Positions 16,854-25,134 are shown, numbered from the stretch's first letter. The stretch is 35,497 bases of DNA from Candidatus Paceibacter sp. (GCA_020724925.1 DYGC01000005.1:1-35497); one strand, 5' to 3'. The notes: generated from the letters alone by a model not told the origin. Numbers and translations are program-made.

Positions 16854-17159
16854 ATGAATAGTAAAAAATTCACTCGTTACCAGGAAGACTTCACTTGCGA
16901 AAAGTGCGGTTTTTCAGTTAAAGGTAATGGCTACACCAACCATTGTCCGCAGTGTTTATGGAGTAAGCATGTCGATATCAACCCTGGTGATCGGCAGGCC
17001 ACTTGTCAGGGATTGATGGAGCCGATGTCGGTAGAAATTAAAGGCCATGATTATATTTTGCTTCACCGTTGTCAGACTTGCGGGTTTATTAAAAAGAATA
17101 AAGTTTCCCCTGATGATAATCGTGAGATCTTGATTAAATTATCACAACAACCGTTTTAG
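16854..17159 (+). CDS. RNHCP-domain zinc-binding protein
   Basis: The 101-residue product starts at the ATG at 16854. A longer upstream frame would run through the tRNA and is not used. The motif that names the family is present as CEKCGFSVKGNGYTNHCPQCL (residues 15-35, RNHCP-like), and a second pair, RCQTCGF, is near residue 80. With TCQG and the first four cysteines this suggests a zinc ribbon. RNHCP proteins are short and of unknown biochemical role. The gene follows the tRNA-Leu terminator closely and has no clear promoter of its own, so read-through may drive it. Confidence 0.85.
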   Translation: MNSKKFTRYQEDFTCEKCGFSVKGNGYTNHCPQCLWSKHVDINPGDRQATCQGLMEPMSVEIKGHDYILLHRCQTCGFIKKNKVSPDDNREILIKLSQQPF

Positions 17160-17217
17160 AAATTTTCACCTGTGGATAAATCGTGAAAATTTTATGTTAT
17201 TTTTATGTTCATTGTGC

Positions 17218-17223
17218 TATAAT
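17218..17223 (+). promoter_or_regulatory. Extended -10 promoter of the response regulator
   Basis: TG-C-TATAAT is a perfect extended -10 (TATAAT at 17218-17223, TG at 17215-17216). No good -35 is seen. It predicts a leader of about 135 bases before the ATG at 17366. A single DnaA-box-like TGTGGATAA lies upstream at 17171-17179. Confidence 0.6.
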
Positions 17224-17287
17224 ACTCTGTTATGCATTGACTAAGTACTTTAGCAATGCGATCTCTTCTTATTGTGCTCGTCTTTTG

Positions 17288-17336
17288 CTCTCAGTTTGTT
17301 GGCGTGATGCCTGTCTGCATCACCAACCTTTGAGAG
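17288..17336 (+). promoter_or_regulatory. Leader hairpin upstream of the response regulator
   Basis: CTCTCA (17288-17293) pairs with TGAGAG (17331-17336). Inside, GTTG (17298-17301) pairs with CAAC (17124-17127 offset of the same line, i.e. 17324-17327), and GTGATGC (17304-17310) with GCATCAC (17317-17323) around CTGTCT. There is no T-run directly after it, so it is a leader structure rather than a simple terminator. Its function is unknown. Confidence 0.55.
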
Positions 17337-17365
17337 TGCTTATTAAAAATAAAAATCCGCATAAT

Positions 17366-18076
17366 ATGAAGATTTTATATTTTGACGATTGTCATTATTT
17401 ATATGCCAGCATTCGCCAACATTGTCGGCAGGTTTCTTACGTGGTGGATATTGTCTCTACGGAAAAGCAAGCTTTTTTTCAATGGAAAAGCAATGCTTAT
17501 GATATTTTGATTATTGATTTACAGGCGGATTTTGAAGCAGGACTGCGTTTAATTGAAAAAATTCGGGCGCTGGATTTAGATGTGCCGATTATCGTCACCG
17601 CGCGCCACGCTAATCGTGAAACCAAGTTGCGTCTCTTGGAAAATTTTGTTGATGATTATTTGGAAAAACCGTTCAACTGGGAAGAGTTGATTGCTCGTTT
17701 GAAATGCATCGGGCGCCGCGCCCTCCGGCAAAGTGAAGGTAAAAATGCCATTTTTGATTACGGTCCGGTGAAATTGGATCAAAATAATTTATTGGCTAAA
17801 ATTTATGATCAGGAGGTGGAACTTGGTCCGAAAGAATTTTTGATTTTAAAATATTTGATGGACAACTGTGATCATTTGGTGACACGTGAGGAATTGTTTT
17901 TTAATTTGTGGGATGCTAACGCCGACGTTTTCAGCAATTCCGTCAATGTGCACCTGGCTAAATTGAGTCGTAAAATCAATGCTTTGTTTTCGGAAAAGCC
18001 TTTGATTCAAAATTTGCGTGGCCGGGGGGTTAAGCTTTGGTTGCCGGAATTGTCTTTGTGTGAAGCAGTTGGCTAG
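17366..18076 (+). CDS. OmpR/PhoB-type response regulator (orphan)
   Basis: A 236-residue two-domain transcription factor starting at the ATG at 17366. An in-frame GTG at 17183 would translate the promoter and hairpin and is rejected. The receiver domain has the acidic pair Asp7-Asp8, phospho-acceptor Asp51 (ILIIDLQ), Thr78 and Lys101 (YLEKPF). The DNA-binding winged helix, residues about 140-232, has LGPKEFLILKYLMDN, REELFFNLW and the recognition helix SVNVHLAKLSRKI, ending in LRGRGVKLWLP. No histidine kinase is adjacent. Its 3' end overlaps the convergent O-antigen-ligase-like gene by 47 bases. The long structured leader suggests post-initiation control. Confidence 0.93.
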   Translation: MKILYFDDCHYLYASIRQHCRQVSYVVDIVSTEKQAFFQWKSNAYDILIIDLQADFEAGLRLIEKIRALDLDVPIIVTARHANRETKLRLLENFVDDYLEKPFNWEELIARLKCIGRRALRQSEGKNAIFDYGPVKLDQNNLLAKIYDQEVELGPKEFLILKYLMDNCDHLVTREELFFNLWDANADVFSNSVNVHLAKLSRKINALFSEKPLIQNLRGRGVKLWLPELSLCEAVG

Positions 18077-19361
18077 CGGCAATCAGAAAGAAAAATAATA
18101 AGGCCAAATCATTTTTTAAAATCGGAACATCCACTAAACCATGAATCACCAAAACTATTAATGATAAGGAAATAATCAATAAATATTCATCTTTGTTGTG
18201 CCACCACGCTCGCCAGCCATCCACGAGCGTCAAAATTATCAGGCTGCTCATGGCAATCAAGCCCAGCAAGCCCAGCTCAGTCCAAAAATTAAAAAATAGA
18301 TTATGCGGATACATATATATTTCCACCGTTTGTTCAAATAATTTTCCGGCTTCATCGCGAAAGATCATCACTGGCCAATGATAAGCTGCGACGGCTGTTT
18401 GGTAGGCTCCTAAACCGGCTCCCAGTAAAAAATGATCTTTTAACATATCACCGGTTTCCAAAATCATTTGTCGGCGGATTTGTCCGGAAAAATCTTGTAA
18501 AGATATTTTGTTGATGATTTTTGGCCAAAATTGATAATACGTAATCGCTCCAAGCATTAAAACTCCGCCGATTAAAGCCAGATACATTCCTTTGGGACGA
18601 CTTAAAATCCATAAAGCTAAACCAGCGAAAAGTGCCAAAATGGCCGCTTCACTTTGGGCTAAGAAAATTAAAATTACATTTGCGATTAACAAGAAAATCA
18701 AAGCACCGGCCAGCCACCATTTTTTGTTTTTAAAAAAATCTTGAATCAGAATCAGTAATAACAAACTGGCAGGAGCGAGAAACAGTCCCAAAGCGTTGGG
18801 GTAGGGATATGGACCGGTGGCTCGCCAATTGGCATCGTTGCCGGCCATTTCCAAAAACGCGTAACCATTAATTACTTGATTAAACACCAAAATATTAAGA
18901 AAAATAAAAGTGGGAATTAACAAGAGTAGGGCCGTTTTTAGATCTTTTTTCTCCCAGTACATTAAGATTAAAAACAAGTAAATCAGTGGTTCCCACAGGT
19001 AAGCTTTGGCTAAACCCAAGGCACTTAAAATATTGGGAGCAATTATGATACTGCTGAGACTAGCTATAAAGATTAATAAGCAGAGAAAAACTAAAAGTTT
19101 TTTTTCTTGATAAAAAGTTTTCCAGCGTTTGCTAAAATCCGTTCGAAAATTTTTTTGGAAAATTAATGAACTGAGGACGGCTATAATAATTCCGATGATG
19201 GCCATTTCTAACCAAGTACTTGGTAAAATTCCGCCCAACTTAAATCTCATCAGGTATGCCGGACTGATTGCCAAGAGCGTTGCCAACGCCAAATTCAAAT
19301 GCCGGCTCGCCAAGATCCAGAAGCTTATAAAGATTAAACCGGCGCCGATTGCTATCATCAT
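18030..19361 (-). CDS. O-antigen ligase/polymerase-like membrane protein (Wzy_C)
   Basis: A 443-residue membrane protein with about 11-12 hydrophobic segments. The large extracytoplasmic loop has the family pattern FLLGAGLGAYQTAVAAYH and then YMYPHNLFFNFWTELGLLGL, where the conserved PHN(x)F motif is plain. Members join O-antigen or related glycans to a carrier lipid or protein, or polymerise them. Its start is 4 bases after the flippase stop, so the two act together in exporting a surface glycan. In a cell without an outer membrane, a protein O-glycosylation or glycan-polymerising role is more likely than LPS ligation. The 3' 47 bases overlap the response-regulator gene antisense. Confidence 0.88.
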   Translation of the reverse strand: MMIAIGAGLIFISFWILASRHLNLALATLLAISPAYLMRFKLGGILPSTWLEMAIIGIIIAVLSSLIFQKNFRTDFSKRWKTFYQEKKLLVFLCLLIFIASLSSIIIAPNILSALGLAKAYLWEPLIYLFLILMYWEKKDLKTALLLLIPTFIFLNILVFNQVINGYAFLEMAGNDANWRATGPYPYPNALGLFLAPASLLLLILIQDFFKNKKWWLAGALIFLLIANVILIFLAQSEAAILALFAGLALWILSRPKGMYLALIGGVLMLGAITYYQFWPKIINKISLQDFSGQIRRQMILETGDMLKDHFLLGAGLGAYQTAVAAYHWPVMIFRDEAGKLFEQTVEIYMYPHNLFFNFWTELGLLGLIAMSSLIILTLVDGWRAWWHNKDEYLLIISLSLIVLVIHGLVDVPILKNDLALLFFFLIAASQLLHTKTIPATKA

Positions 19362-19365
19362 AAAA

Positions 19366-20802
19366 TTATCGCCAAATTAGCATCATTTTTAAATGTTTCA
19401 GTTGTCGCCACTGCAAAGCACCCAGTGCCAGCAGGGCAACAATATAAATAATAATTCCTAGAACAATATTGGCAAGTAAATGATTAAAGTTCAAGGCGAA
19501 CAAGCCTGCTCCCATCACTCCGGCCGCGAGCAAGCTTTTAATCGCGATCGCCCAGTTAAGTTTGATTTTACTGACGTGTAAGACAATTCCGTAACTGGCA
19601 ATGGCAATAATCATTTCCGAAATAATGGTAATGATGCCGGCGGCCCAATAGCCGTAAATCGGAATGAAGTAAATGTAAGTAGCTAAAGAAATTAGGGCAG
19701 TCGTCCCATAAACCCACATCATGGTTTTTTGTTGATTGATAGCGACAATCGTATAACTGGCTAAACCGCCGATAAACAAAGCGATAATCGCCCAAATTAA
19801 CAAACGTAAAATATTAGCCGCGCCCAAAAACTCCGCTCCGGAAATCCAATTGATAATTTGTGGCGCGGTGACCATGACTCCGGCGACAATCGGAAAAGCA
19901 AAAAGGGAAAACAAATTAAATGATTGTTGGAAATAATAAGTGAATTCGGTTTTTTCACCGCGTTGCCAATGCCGACTGAGAATCGGCAAAACCACGCCCA
20001 TCAGTAAGGGCGCCATCATGGTGAGAATATCCAAGAATTTATAACTTAAACCATAGAGTCCGACTTCTTCTGGACTGCGCGTTAAAGACAACACAAAAAC
20101 ATCAGTGCGCAAATACATTAAATTGAAAATCACGGAAATCGCTAGAGGCCAGGCATATCGTAAAATTTGTTTTTGGCAGTTTTTATCCCAAGCGAGTTTT
20201 AATTGAAAATATTTTAAACCGTTTTTTAATAATAAAATTACATTTAAACCATAACTCAAAGCCATGGTGATTAAAATCAAATATAAATTTTTGGGGAAAA
20301 AATAAAAAATCGCCAACAAGGCGAATAAATAAAATAATGATCGGTAAATTTCCGCTTTGATGACGGCAATCATTTTTAATTGCATTTGGAAAATGCCGGT
20401 TAACAATTGAATAATGCCGTTAAACAACGTTGAAAATGAGATAATGATAATTCCGATTTTTACGGTTAGGGTATATGGTAAAAACCAAGCGACAATAATC
20501 CCTAAACTTAAAGCCACGCCGGCACTGATTAATCTTAAGGTCAAAATATTTTGAATGATTTTTTCTTTGGCACTTTGCTCGGCTTCGCGTTCTGTCAGTT
20601 GAATCATTGTTAAATGTAAGCCACCATCAATTAAAACGCCGACAATCAATAAATAATTAATAATCGTGGTGTAGTGGCCATAATCAGCCACGCCCAGCGA
20701 GCGCGTAATCAAAGCGATACTGGCAACGCCAATCAGCACGGATAAAACTTTTCCCGCGATTTGCAGAATCGTGTTTTTTAAAATTTCAGGAAATAAATTC
20801 AT
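19366..20802 (-). CDS. Polysaccharide flippase (Wzx/MATE-like, MOP superfamily)
   Basis: A 478-residue protein with about 14 membrane segments. It has the polysaccharide-transporter N-terminus ILQIAGKVLSVLIGVASIAL followed by RSLGVADYGHYTTIINYL, the GxxxYGxY block of the family. The central LRTDVFVLSLTRSPEEVGLYGLSY block is the other typical signature. It would move undecaprenyl-linked oligosaccharide across the membrane. It lies between the PH-domain gene and the O-antigen-ligase-like gene on the same strand. No glycosyltransferases are in the window, so the glycan is unknown. Confidence 0.9.
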   Translation of the reverse strand: MNLFPEILKNTILQIAGKVLSVLIGVASIALITRSLGVADYGHYTTIINYLLIVGVLIDGGLHLTMIQLTEREAEQSAKEKIIQNILTLRLISAGVALSLGIIVAWFLPYTLTVKIGIIIISFSTLFNGIIQLLTGIFQMQLKMIAVIKAEIYRSLFYLFALLAIFYFFPKNLYLILITMALSYGLNVILLLKNGLKYFQLKLAWDKNCQKQILRYAWPLAISVIFNLMYLRTDVFVLSLTRSPEEVGLYGLSYKFLDILTMMAPLLMGVVLPILSRHWQRGEKTEFTYYFQQSFNLFSLFAFPIVAGVMVTAPQIINWISGAEFLGAANILRLLIWAIIALFIGGLASYTIVAINQQKTMMWVYGTTALISLATYIYFIPIYGYWAAGIITIISEMIIAIASYGIVLHVSKIKLNWAIAIKSLLAAGVMGAGLFALNFNHLLANIVLGIIIYIVALLALGALQWRQLKHLKMMLIWR

Positions 20803-20820
20803 TATGAAAGTTTAGAATTC

Positions 20821-21417
20821 TTATTCGTTTTGAGAAATGACTAGTGGCTTTTCCGGTTTTTGTTCATCATCATCCAAATCCAATTCGAATTTGATGCGGT
20901 AACGTTCGGCGGCGTCAGTAATGGCGTGGACGGTGCGACGAGGATTAGGAATTTGTTTGAAAACAAAACGTTCTACGCTACCGGCAGTTTGAATGTGAAC
21001 ATCACCATAATTGAAAATAGTGGCCCAAAAACCTTTAGCCACGACCGTAATGTCTTGCATTTTATCCAATTGCTTTTCGGAGATTAAGCGTGAAAATAAA
21101 TTAATTTGTTCGACATTGATGATTCTTTCATTGGTGACAATCCAAACATCAAGATAATGATCAAGTAAACTGTTGAATAAAAACAACCAGACATATAAAT
21201 AAAACAAACTGCTTCCCAAAATAAATAATAATCCGCTGAGGCCTTGCCATTCCAAAACACCTTGAAGCATCAGCCCCCAATAAACGATGATTGGCAAAAC
21301 AATCAAACTTAATGATTTTAAAATACTGGCAAATAAAATAATCCAATGGCGATGAATGTATAAGATGATATATTCACCGGGGCGTGGATTGTGGAGCCTG
21401 TCCGCGAGATTGGCCAT
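20821..21417 (-). CDS. PH-domain membrane protein (bacterial PH, YdbS-like)
   Basis: A 198-residue protein. The N-terminus has a short cytoplasmic segment with RPGEYIILYIHRHW, then two hydrophobic hairpin segments (about residues 28-90). A bacterial PH-like domain follows, with the diagnostic WIVTNERIINVEQINLF, KMQDITVVAKG and IFNYGDVHIQTAG. The tail is acidic. Such proteins are membrane-associated and of unknown function. It is transcribed in the ruvB-flippase unit, with an 18-base gap to the flippase. Confidence 0.88.
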   Translation of the reverse strand: MANLADRLHNPRPGEYIILYIHRHWIILFASILKSLSLIVLPIIVYWGLMLQGVLEWQGLSGLLFILGSSLFYLYVWLFLFNSLLDHYLDVWIVTNERIINVEQINLFSRLISEKQLDKMQDITVVAKGFWATIFNYGDVHIQTAGSVERFVFKQIPNPRRTVHAITDAAERYRIKFELDLDDDEQKPEKPLVISQNE

Positions 21418-21446
21418 ATTGTTAATTGATTTTATTTTTTAAAGTT

Positions 21447-21707
21447 TTAAAAAGGATTGGGGATGCTATCCATATTACCGGCTTCAAAAATAGTGATTTT
21501 TTGTGATAAATCAATATCTTGAATTAAGAAAGCGGTGAAGGCAACAATGGCGATGGTCACCAGAAAATAGGCGAACATTAAAATTTTACCACCCAAGGCC
21601 CCTTTGGCGTATTTAAAAAGATGATAGACATTCATTAAACTGATAATAAAGAAAGCGAGCAGGCCGACAAAGTAGATGCCCAGGAAAAAAGTAAATTGGA
21701 TTTCCAT
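21447..21707 (-). CDS. Small membrane protein of unknown function (86 aa)
   Basis: Two hydrophobic helices are visible, residues about 5-25 (FFLGIYFVGLLAFFIISLM) and 42-62 (ILMFAYFLVTIAIVAFTAF), joined by YHLFKYAKGALGG. A short polar tail ends in DSIPNPF. I recognise no family. The gene sits 10 bases after ruvB and 29 before the PH-domain gene on the same strand, and its coding composition matches its neighbours, so I accept it as real. Confidence 0.75.
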   Translation of the reverse strand: MEIQFTFFLGIYFVGLLAFFIISLMNVYHLFKYAKGALGGKILMFAYFLVTIAIVAFTAFLIQDIDLSQKITIFEAGNMDSIPNPF

Positions 21708-21717
21708 ACTTTTATTT

Positions 21718-22740
21718 TTATATTAGATTAATTTGTTCGAAATTAGCCGGTGGATTGATACCCAAATGTTTATAGGCGTTGAGCGTGGCCATGCGCCCGC
21801 GAGGGGTGCGTTGAATAAAACCTAATTGCAGTAAATATGGTTCATAAACATTTTCAATGGTATCTTGATCTTCACCAGTGGAGGCGGCCAAAGTATTTAA
21901 ACCAACCGGCCCGCCATTAAATTTTTCAATGATGGTTCTAATTAATAAACGATCTTGTTCGTCCAAACCGGCTGAATCAATGCTTAATAGTTTTAAAGCT
22001 TCTTGCGTTAAGGCTTCATTAATCATAGCAACATTTTGCACCGCAGCGAAATCACGAATTCTTTTTAGCAAACGATTGGCAATGCGTGGCGTGCGACGGG
22101 CTCTTTCAGCAATCAATTTTAGGGCTTGTTCATCTAATTGTACATTTAAAATTCCGGAAGCACGTTTAACGATTTGTTCAATTTCATTATTTTCATAAAA
22201 ATTTAAATGATAGATATGTCCGAAGCGATCGCGTAGGGGATTGCTTAACATACTGATTTTAGTAGTGGCCCCGATAATCGTGAAAGGTGGTAAATCAATG
22301 CGAATATTTTTAGCACCAGCCCCTTTCCCAAGAATAATATCTAAAGCGTAATCTTCCATGGCCGGATAAAGAATTTCTTCAATGTTCTTATTTAAACGAT
22401 GGATTTCATCAATAAAGACAATATCATTGGCTTCTAATCCGGTTAAAATTGAGGCCAAATCGCCGGCTCTCTCAATGCTTGGTCCGGATAATAATTTGAT
22501 ATGACTGGCAGTTTCATTGGCGATAATATAAGCCAAAGTAGTTTTTCCTAAACCCGGGGAACCATATAATAGGATATGTTCCAATGGCTCTGAGCGTTGT
22601 TTAGCAGCCTGAATGGCAATATCAAGGCTGGTTTTAATGGTTTCTTGTCCAATATATTGCTGAAAACTCTGCGGTCGTAGACTGGTTTCAATAATTTCTT
22701 CTTCTTGGTTATTTAATTGTGCCTGACTCAAATTGTCCAT
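21718..22740 (-). CDS. ruvB: Holliday junction DNA helicase RuvB
   Basis: RuvB is the AAA+ motor of branch migration, working with RuvA and the RuvC resolvase. The 340-residue protein is of normal length. It has SLRPQSFQQYIGQ, Walker A GSPGLGKT (Lys66), Walker B DEIHRLNK, the sensor block IGATTKISMLSNPLRDRFG and the C-terminal winged helix ending in LGFIQRTPRGRMATLNAY. ruvA and ruvC are not adjacent. It leads a minus-strand run of five genes. Its ATG is preceded by AT-rich sequence with no Shine-Dalgarno. Confidence 0.97.
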   Translation of the reverse strand: MDNLSQAQLNNQEEEIIETSLRPQSFQQYIGQETIKTSLDIAIQAAKQRSEPLEHILLYGSPGLGKTTLAYIIANETASHIKLLSGPSIERAGDLASILTGLEANDIVFIDEIHRLNKNIEEILYPAMEDYALDIILGKGAGAKNIRIDLPPFTIIGATTKISMLSNPLRDRFGHIYHLNFYENNEIEQIVKRASGILNVQLDEQALKLIAERARRTPRIANRLLKRIRDFAAVQNVAMINEALTQEALKLLSIDSAGLDEQDRLLIRTIIEKFNGGPVGLNTLAASTGEDQDTIENVYEPYLLQLGFIQRTPRGRMATLNAYKHLGINPPANFEQINLI

Positions 22741-22853
22741 ATTTCTTATAAATTCTGTTAATCAAAAATATCACTGATTTAGATATCTTATGTTCATTTT
22801 ATAAAAAAAGGAGAATAAAAGCAATGGAGGGGGAAAGAGGGGGGATTGGGGGG

Positions 22854-23130
22854 TCATTCTGGAAAAAGCGTAAGTGTCATCCTGGAAAAAGCGTAAGTGT
22901 CATCCTGAGAGAACATTGGGCCCTTCAGTAGTCATTCCGGGGCTGAGCCACAGGCGAAGAGCCCGGAATCTCGTGATAGTAAGTATCTCTACGTTCACGA
23001 GATCCCGGACAAAAATTTTTTTCAAAAATTTTTTCCGGGATGACTACATTACAGCCGATGTTTTCCTGATGACTACCTTACAGCTGATGTTTCGTATTAT
23101 CCGCACCCTTACCCCCGCCCCAGGATGACA
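22854..23130. repeat. Array of tandem and palindromic intergenic repeats (left of the GC-rich genes)
   Basis: The gap 22741-23233 holds no convincing gene. A 23-base unit, TCATYCTGGAAAAAGCGTAA..., is repeated at 22854-22876 and 22877-22899, with a truncated third copy. A nested palindrome follows: TAGTCATTCCGG (22929-22940) pairs with CCGGGATGACTA (23035-23046), and inside it CCGGAATCTCGTGA (22963-22976) with TCACGAGATCCCGG (22995-23008). A direct repeat, TGACTACMTTACAGCYGATG, is at 23041 and 23070. The core TCATCCTGG/CCAGGATGA recurs at 25362 and across 27800-28190. Confidence 0.8.
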
Positions 23131-23233
23131 AGTCATCATCCTCCCAACAAACCCTTGACAAACATAATAATAATTGATAAGAAAGAGGCGTAAGCGTTAA
23201 TGTTTAAAAATATTGTAGTGTTTTTGTAAAGTA

Positions 23234-23262
23234 TTGACAAAAAAGATTGCTTATGCTACAAT
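23234..23262 (+). promoter_or_regulatory. Strong extended -10 promoter of the first GC-rich gene
   Basis: TTGACA (23234-23239), a 17-base spacer ending in TGC, and TACAAT (23257-23262). It has the same design as the promoter at 25262-25290, and both are followed by a conserved leader. Confidence 0.9.
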
Positions 23263-23268
23263 ATGAGC

Positions 23269-23293
23269 GTTAGAATAGTTGTTTGACAACTGA
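23269..23293 (+). promoter_or_regulatory. Conserved leader with GTTGTTTGACAAC hairpin (copy 1)
   Basis: The 25-base segment GTTAGAATAGTTG...ACTGA differs from the one at 25297-25322 by one insertion and one substitution. It contains AGTTGT-TTG-ACAACT, a 6-bp hairpin. Both copies begin 6 bases after the -10, so they lie at the transcription start. The sequence recalls the boxA-like TTCTTTGAAAACT leaders of Firmicutes rRNA operons; that link is inference. Confidence 0.75.
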
Positions 23294-23314
23294 ATTAATA
23301 TTGAGAATATAAAG

Positions 23315-23376
23315 AACTCATCGGGTGAAATAAGCCGGTTTTCAAAGAAAAAGCGGTTTGTTTCACCCCGTGAGTT
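23315..23376 (+). promoter_or_regulatory. Long hairpin in the leader of the first GC-rich gene
   Basis: The 22-base arms 23315-23336 (AACTCATCGGGTGAAATAAG...) and 23355-23376 pair with 18 Watson-Crick pairs, three G-U pairs and one mismatch around an 18-base loop. There is no T-run after it, so it is not an obvious terminator. Confidence 0.75.
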
Positions 23377-23392
23377 TATAACCCAATTTTTC

Positions 23393-23420
23393 GCCCCCAT
23401 GGGGGCAAAGGAGTACGATC
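23393..23420 (+). promoter_or_regulatory. GC hairpin abutting a strong Shine-Dalgarno (copy 1)
   Basis: The palindrome GCCCCCATGGGGGC (23393-23406) is followed at once by AAAGGAG (23407-23413) and, after 7 bases, the ATG at 23421. The same order and a 22-base near-identity recur at 25608-25637. Strong Shine-Dalgarno sites are otherwise rare in this window. Confidence 0.85.
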
Positions 23421-25037
23421 ATGTTGAAGCAATTGGAACATCACTTTTTTCTCCTGGTGATGGTGGTTTTCGCCATCGTCACCTTCACCTCCAACCCTGT
23501 GTTCGCCGCCCCCGCCCGCAAGGGCGAGGACCCGCGGATCATGGACAAGGCCTTCGCCGAAGCGGCGGGCCTGGTCTGCGGATCCGGGTTCAACAAGACC
23601 CCGGCTGTGGGGAACTACGCCGTAGGAGATTCCTTCTGCATCGGCGAACTCCCCTTGGGAAAGACCATTTCCCAGTCACCGGGTTTCGGCCCGGGAAGCA
23701 AAGGGGAGGAGTCTTTGGTGGATTTCCTGAGCGAAATCCCCGACGATTCGGACTTGATCATCGGCTGCTTCAACGATGAAGTGGCCGTTGTCGGGTGCCA
23801 GAACGCATTGAGCGGCAAGGCCAATGCGTGCAACACCGGCATGGCCGCGGCGCGTTGTCAAAACGCGTTCAACTTGGCCATCCAGGCCAACCCCGGGCTG
23901 TTTGGAAGAACGACCCAGGTGCTGTCCTCGATCAAGGGGGTCCGGCAGGTGGTGTTTTTGGTAAAGAAACGCCCCGTTGCCCCCGCCCCCGCATCCGGCA
24001 GCGAACGCTGCACGGCTGATGAGGTCGCCGCAGCAGCCAAGATCAAATTGGCGGGCGACCACACGGAAGCCTTCAAGGCTCGTGTGGTCGTGATGATCGA
24101 GGGTCAACGCCTCCCCGCCGGCGTCATGGAACGGGTGGTCACCCTGACCATTCCCGGATACGATGAAACCGGCAAAGGTTTCATCGTGAGGCATCCCGAG
24201 CAGGTTAAATCCTGCCGGGTGGGCCTCGTTTCCGCGGGCTCGCTGCCCCCGAATCCGCCCGACGTTCAAGATACCCCCCCGGATCCTCCGGGTGGATATC
24301 CCAAGGAACTGCAGCCCGCCCCCACCCCCGCCCCCGCCGAGCGTGAGACCAACTGCACCGACGGCGTCGACAACGACGACGACGGCAAGATCGACTGCGC
24401 CGACTCCGACTGCCGCGAGCACGCGGCTGTCTGTCAGCCGCAGGACGAGATCTGCGACGACGGCCGGGACAACGACCGCGACGGGTTCACCGACAAGGAC
24501 GATTCGGACTGCCTCAAGCGGCCCGATCCGCCGTCGAAGATCAACCTGGTAGCTTATATCATGGGTTACCAGGAGCGTCCGCCCCGGGAGGAATTCAAGA
24601 ACATGGAGGACCCGGGCCTCCGCTGGAAGGACTATTTCAACTTCCAGATGGGACTTGGTGTCCCGTTCCACGTCGGCAAAGACGTGGTCCTGGTGCCGAG
24701 CTTCGTGGTGGCAACTCGCACCACGCAATACACGGCCGAAGAGACGGTGGGTCCTCTCTTGGGCGACAAGCACGCCTGGGTGGTCGGTGGAGAAATCTCC
24801 CTGCTCAAGAAGGTCGGCAAGACCTTGTGGGCAGGCGTCGAACCCGGGTTTTACTATGGTTCGAGTGGGGTCGATCCCTACTTGAACGGTAAGATCCAGT
24901 ACATGCTCACCCCGCGCGTGGGGGTGGCCGTGGTTTTCGGCGTTCGCGTCGTGAAAAACCACCTCACCGAGGAAGCGGTGTTCATCCCGCGCCTCGGGTT
25001 CCAACTCTCGTTTTCACTGGATCCGATCTTCCAGTGA
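23421..25037 (+). CDS. GC-rich secreted protein with Asp-rich MopE-like modules and beta-rich C-terminus
   Basis: A 538-residue protein of unknown function in a gene much richer in G+C, especially at third positions, than its neighbours. The signal peptide is residues 1-30, ending NPVFAAPA. Residues about 40-190 form a Cys-containing domain. One stretch, LIIGCFNDEVAVVGCQNALS, loosely recalls OmpA-C spacing but cannot be assigned. A Pro-rich linker (PAPTPAPAE) leads to two Asp-rich modules near 310-350 (CTDGVDNDDDGKIDC and ICDDGRDNDRDGFTD), of the putative metal-binding MopE type common in Myxococcota and relatives. Residues about 375-538 alternate Gly and aromatic residues and end LGFQLSFSLDPIFQ, like an outer-membrane beta-barrel. 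That would be odd in a cell with a single membrane. It has its own promoter, structured leader and terminator. Transfer from a GC-rich donor is likely; a chimeric assembly is a less likely alternative. Confidence 0.88.
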   Translation: MLKQLEHHFFLLVMVVFAIVTFTSNPVFAAPARKGEDPRIMDKAFAEAAGLVCGSGFNKTPAVGNYAVGDSFCIGELPLGKTISQSPGFGPGSKGEESLVDFLSEIPDDSDLIIGCFNDEVAVVGCQNALSGKANACNTGMAAARCQNAFNLAIQANPGLFGRTTQVLSSIKGVRQVVFLVKKRPVAPAPASGSERCTADEVAAAAKIKLAGDHTEAFKARVVVMIEGQRLPAGVMERVVTLTIPGYDETGKGFIVRHPEQVKSCRVGLVSAGSLPPNPPDVQDTPPDPPGGYPKELQPAPTPAPAERETNCTDGVDNDDDGKIDCADSDCREHAAVCQPQDEICDDGRDNDRDGFTDKDDSDCLKRPDPPSKINLVAYIMGYQERPPREEFKNMEDPGLRWKDYFNFQMGLGVPFHVGKDVVLVPSFVVATRTTQYTAEETVGPLLGDKHAWVVGGEISLLKKVGKTLWAGVEPGFYYGSSGVDPYLNGKIQYMLTPRVGVAVVFGVRVVKNHLTEEAVFIPRLGFQLSFSLDPIFQ

Positions 25038-25059
25038 ACGAGAGGTGTTCAATATCAAG

Positions 25060-25122
25060 ACATCAAAGGAATTTTAGCTTAAAGAAAGGAGTCAAATCAT
25101 GAGCTAAATTGAACTTTGGTGT
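25060..25122 (+). promoter_or_regulatory. Downstream hairpin displaying a Shine-Dalgarno and a two-codon reading frame
   Basis: ACATCAAAG...AATTTTAGCT (25060-25079) pairs with AGCTAAATT...CTTTGGTGT (25102-25122), with one G-U pair and a bulge. The loop carries AAAGGAG (25085-25091), 7 bases, then ATG-AGC-TAA (25099-25107). The Shine-Dalgarno and spacing copy those of the two GC-rich genes, but only Met-Ser is encoded. The loop shares ATCATGAGC with the hairpin after the second gene. Confidence 0.6.
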
Positions 25123-25134
25123 TTCAAGTCTTTC

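Noticed and set aside
17183-17365. GTG start at 17183 for the response regulator
   Set aside because: It would translate the promoter and leader hairpin. The receiver domain begins at the ATG at 17366.
22854-23130. Possible CRISPR array from the repeated TCATCCTGG units
   Set aside because: Only two or three short units, irregular spacing, variable palindromes, no spacers of equal length and no cas genes.
23676-25004. Long antisense reading frame in the first GC-rich gene, and similar ones in the second (25560-26555)
   Set aside because: Shadows of GC-rich codon use and of the repeat units. They have no start signals, and the sense frames have signal peptides and Shine-Dalgarno sites.
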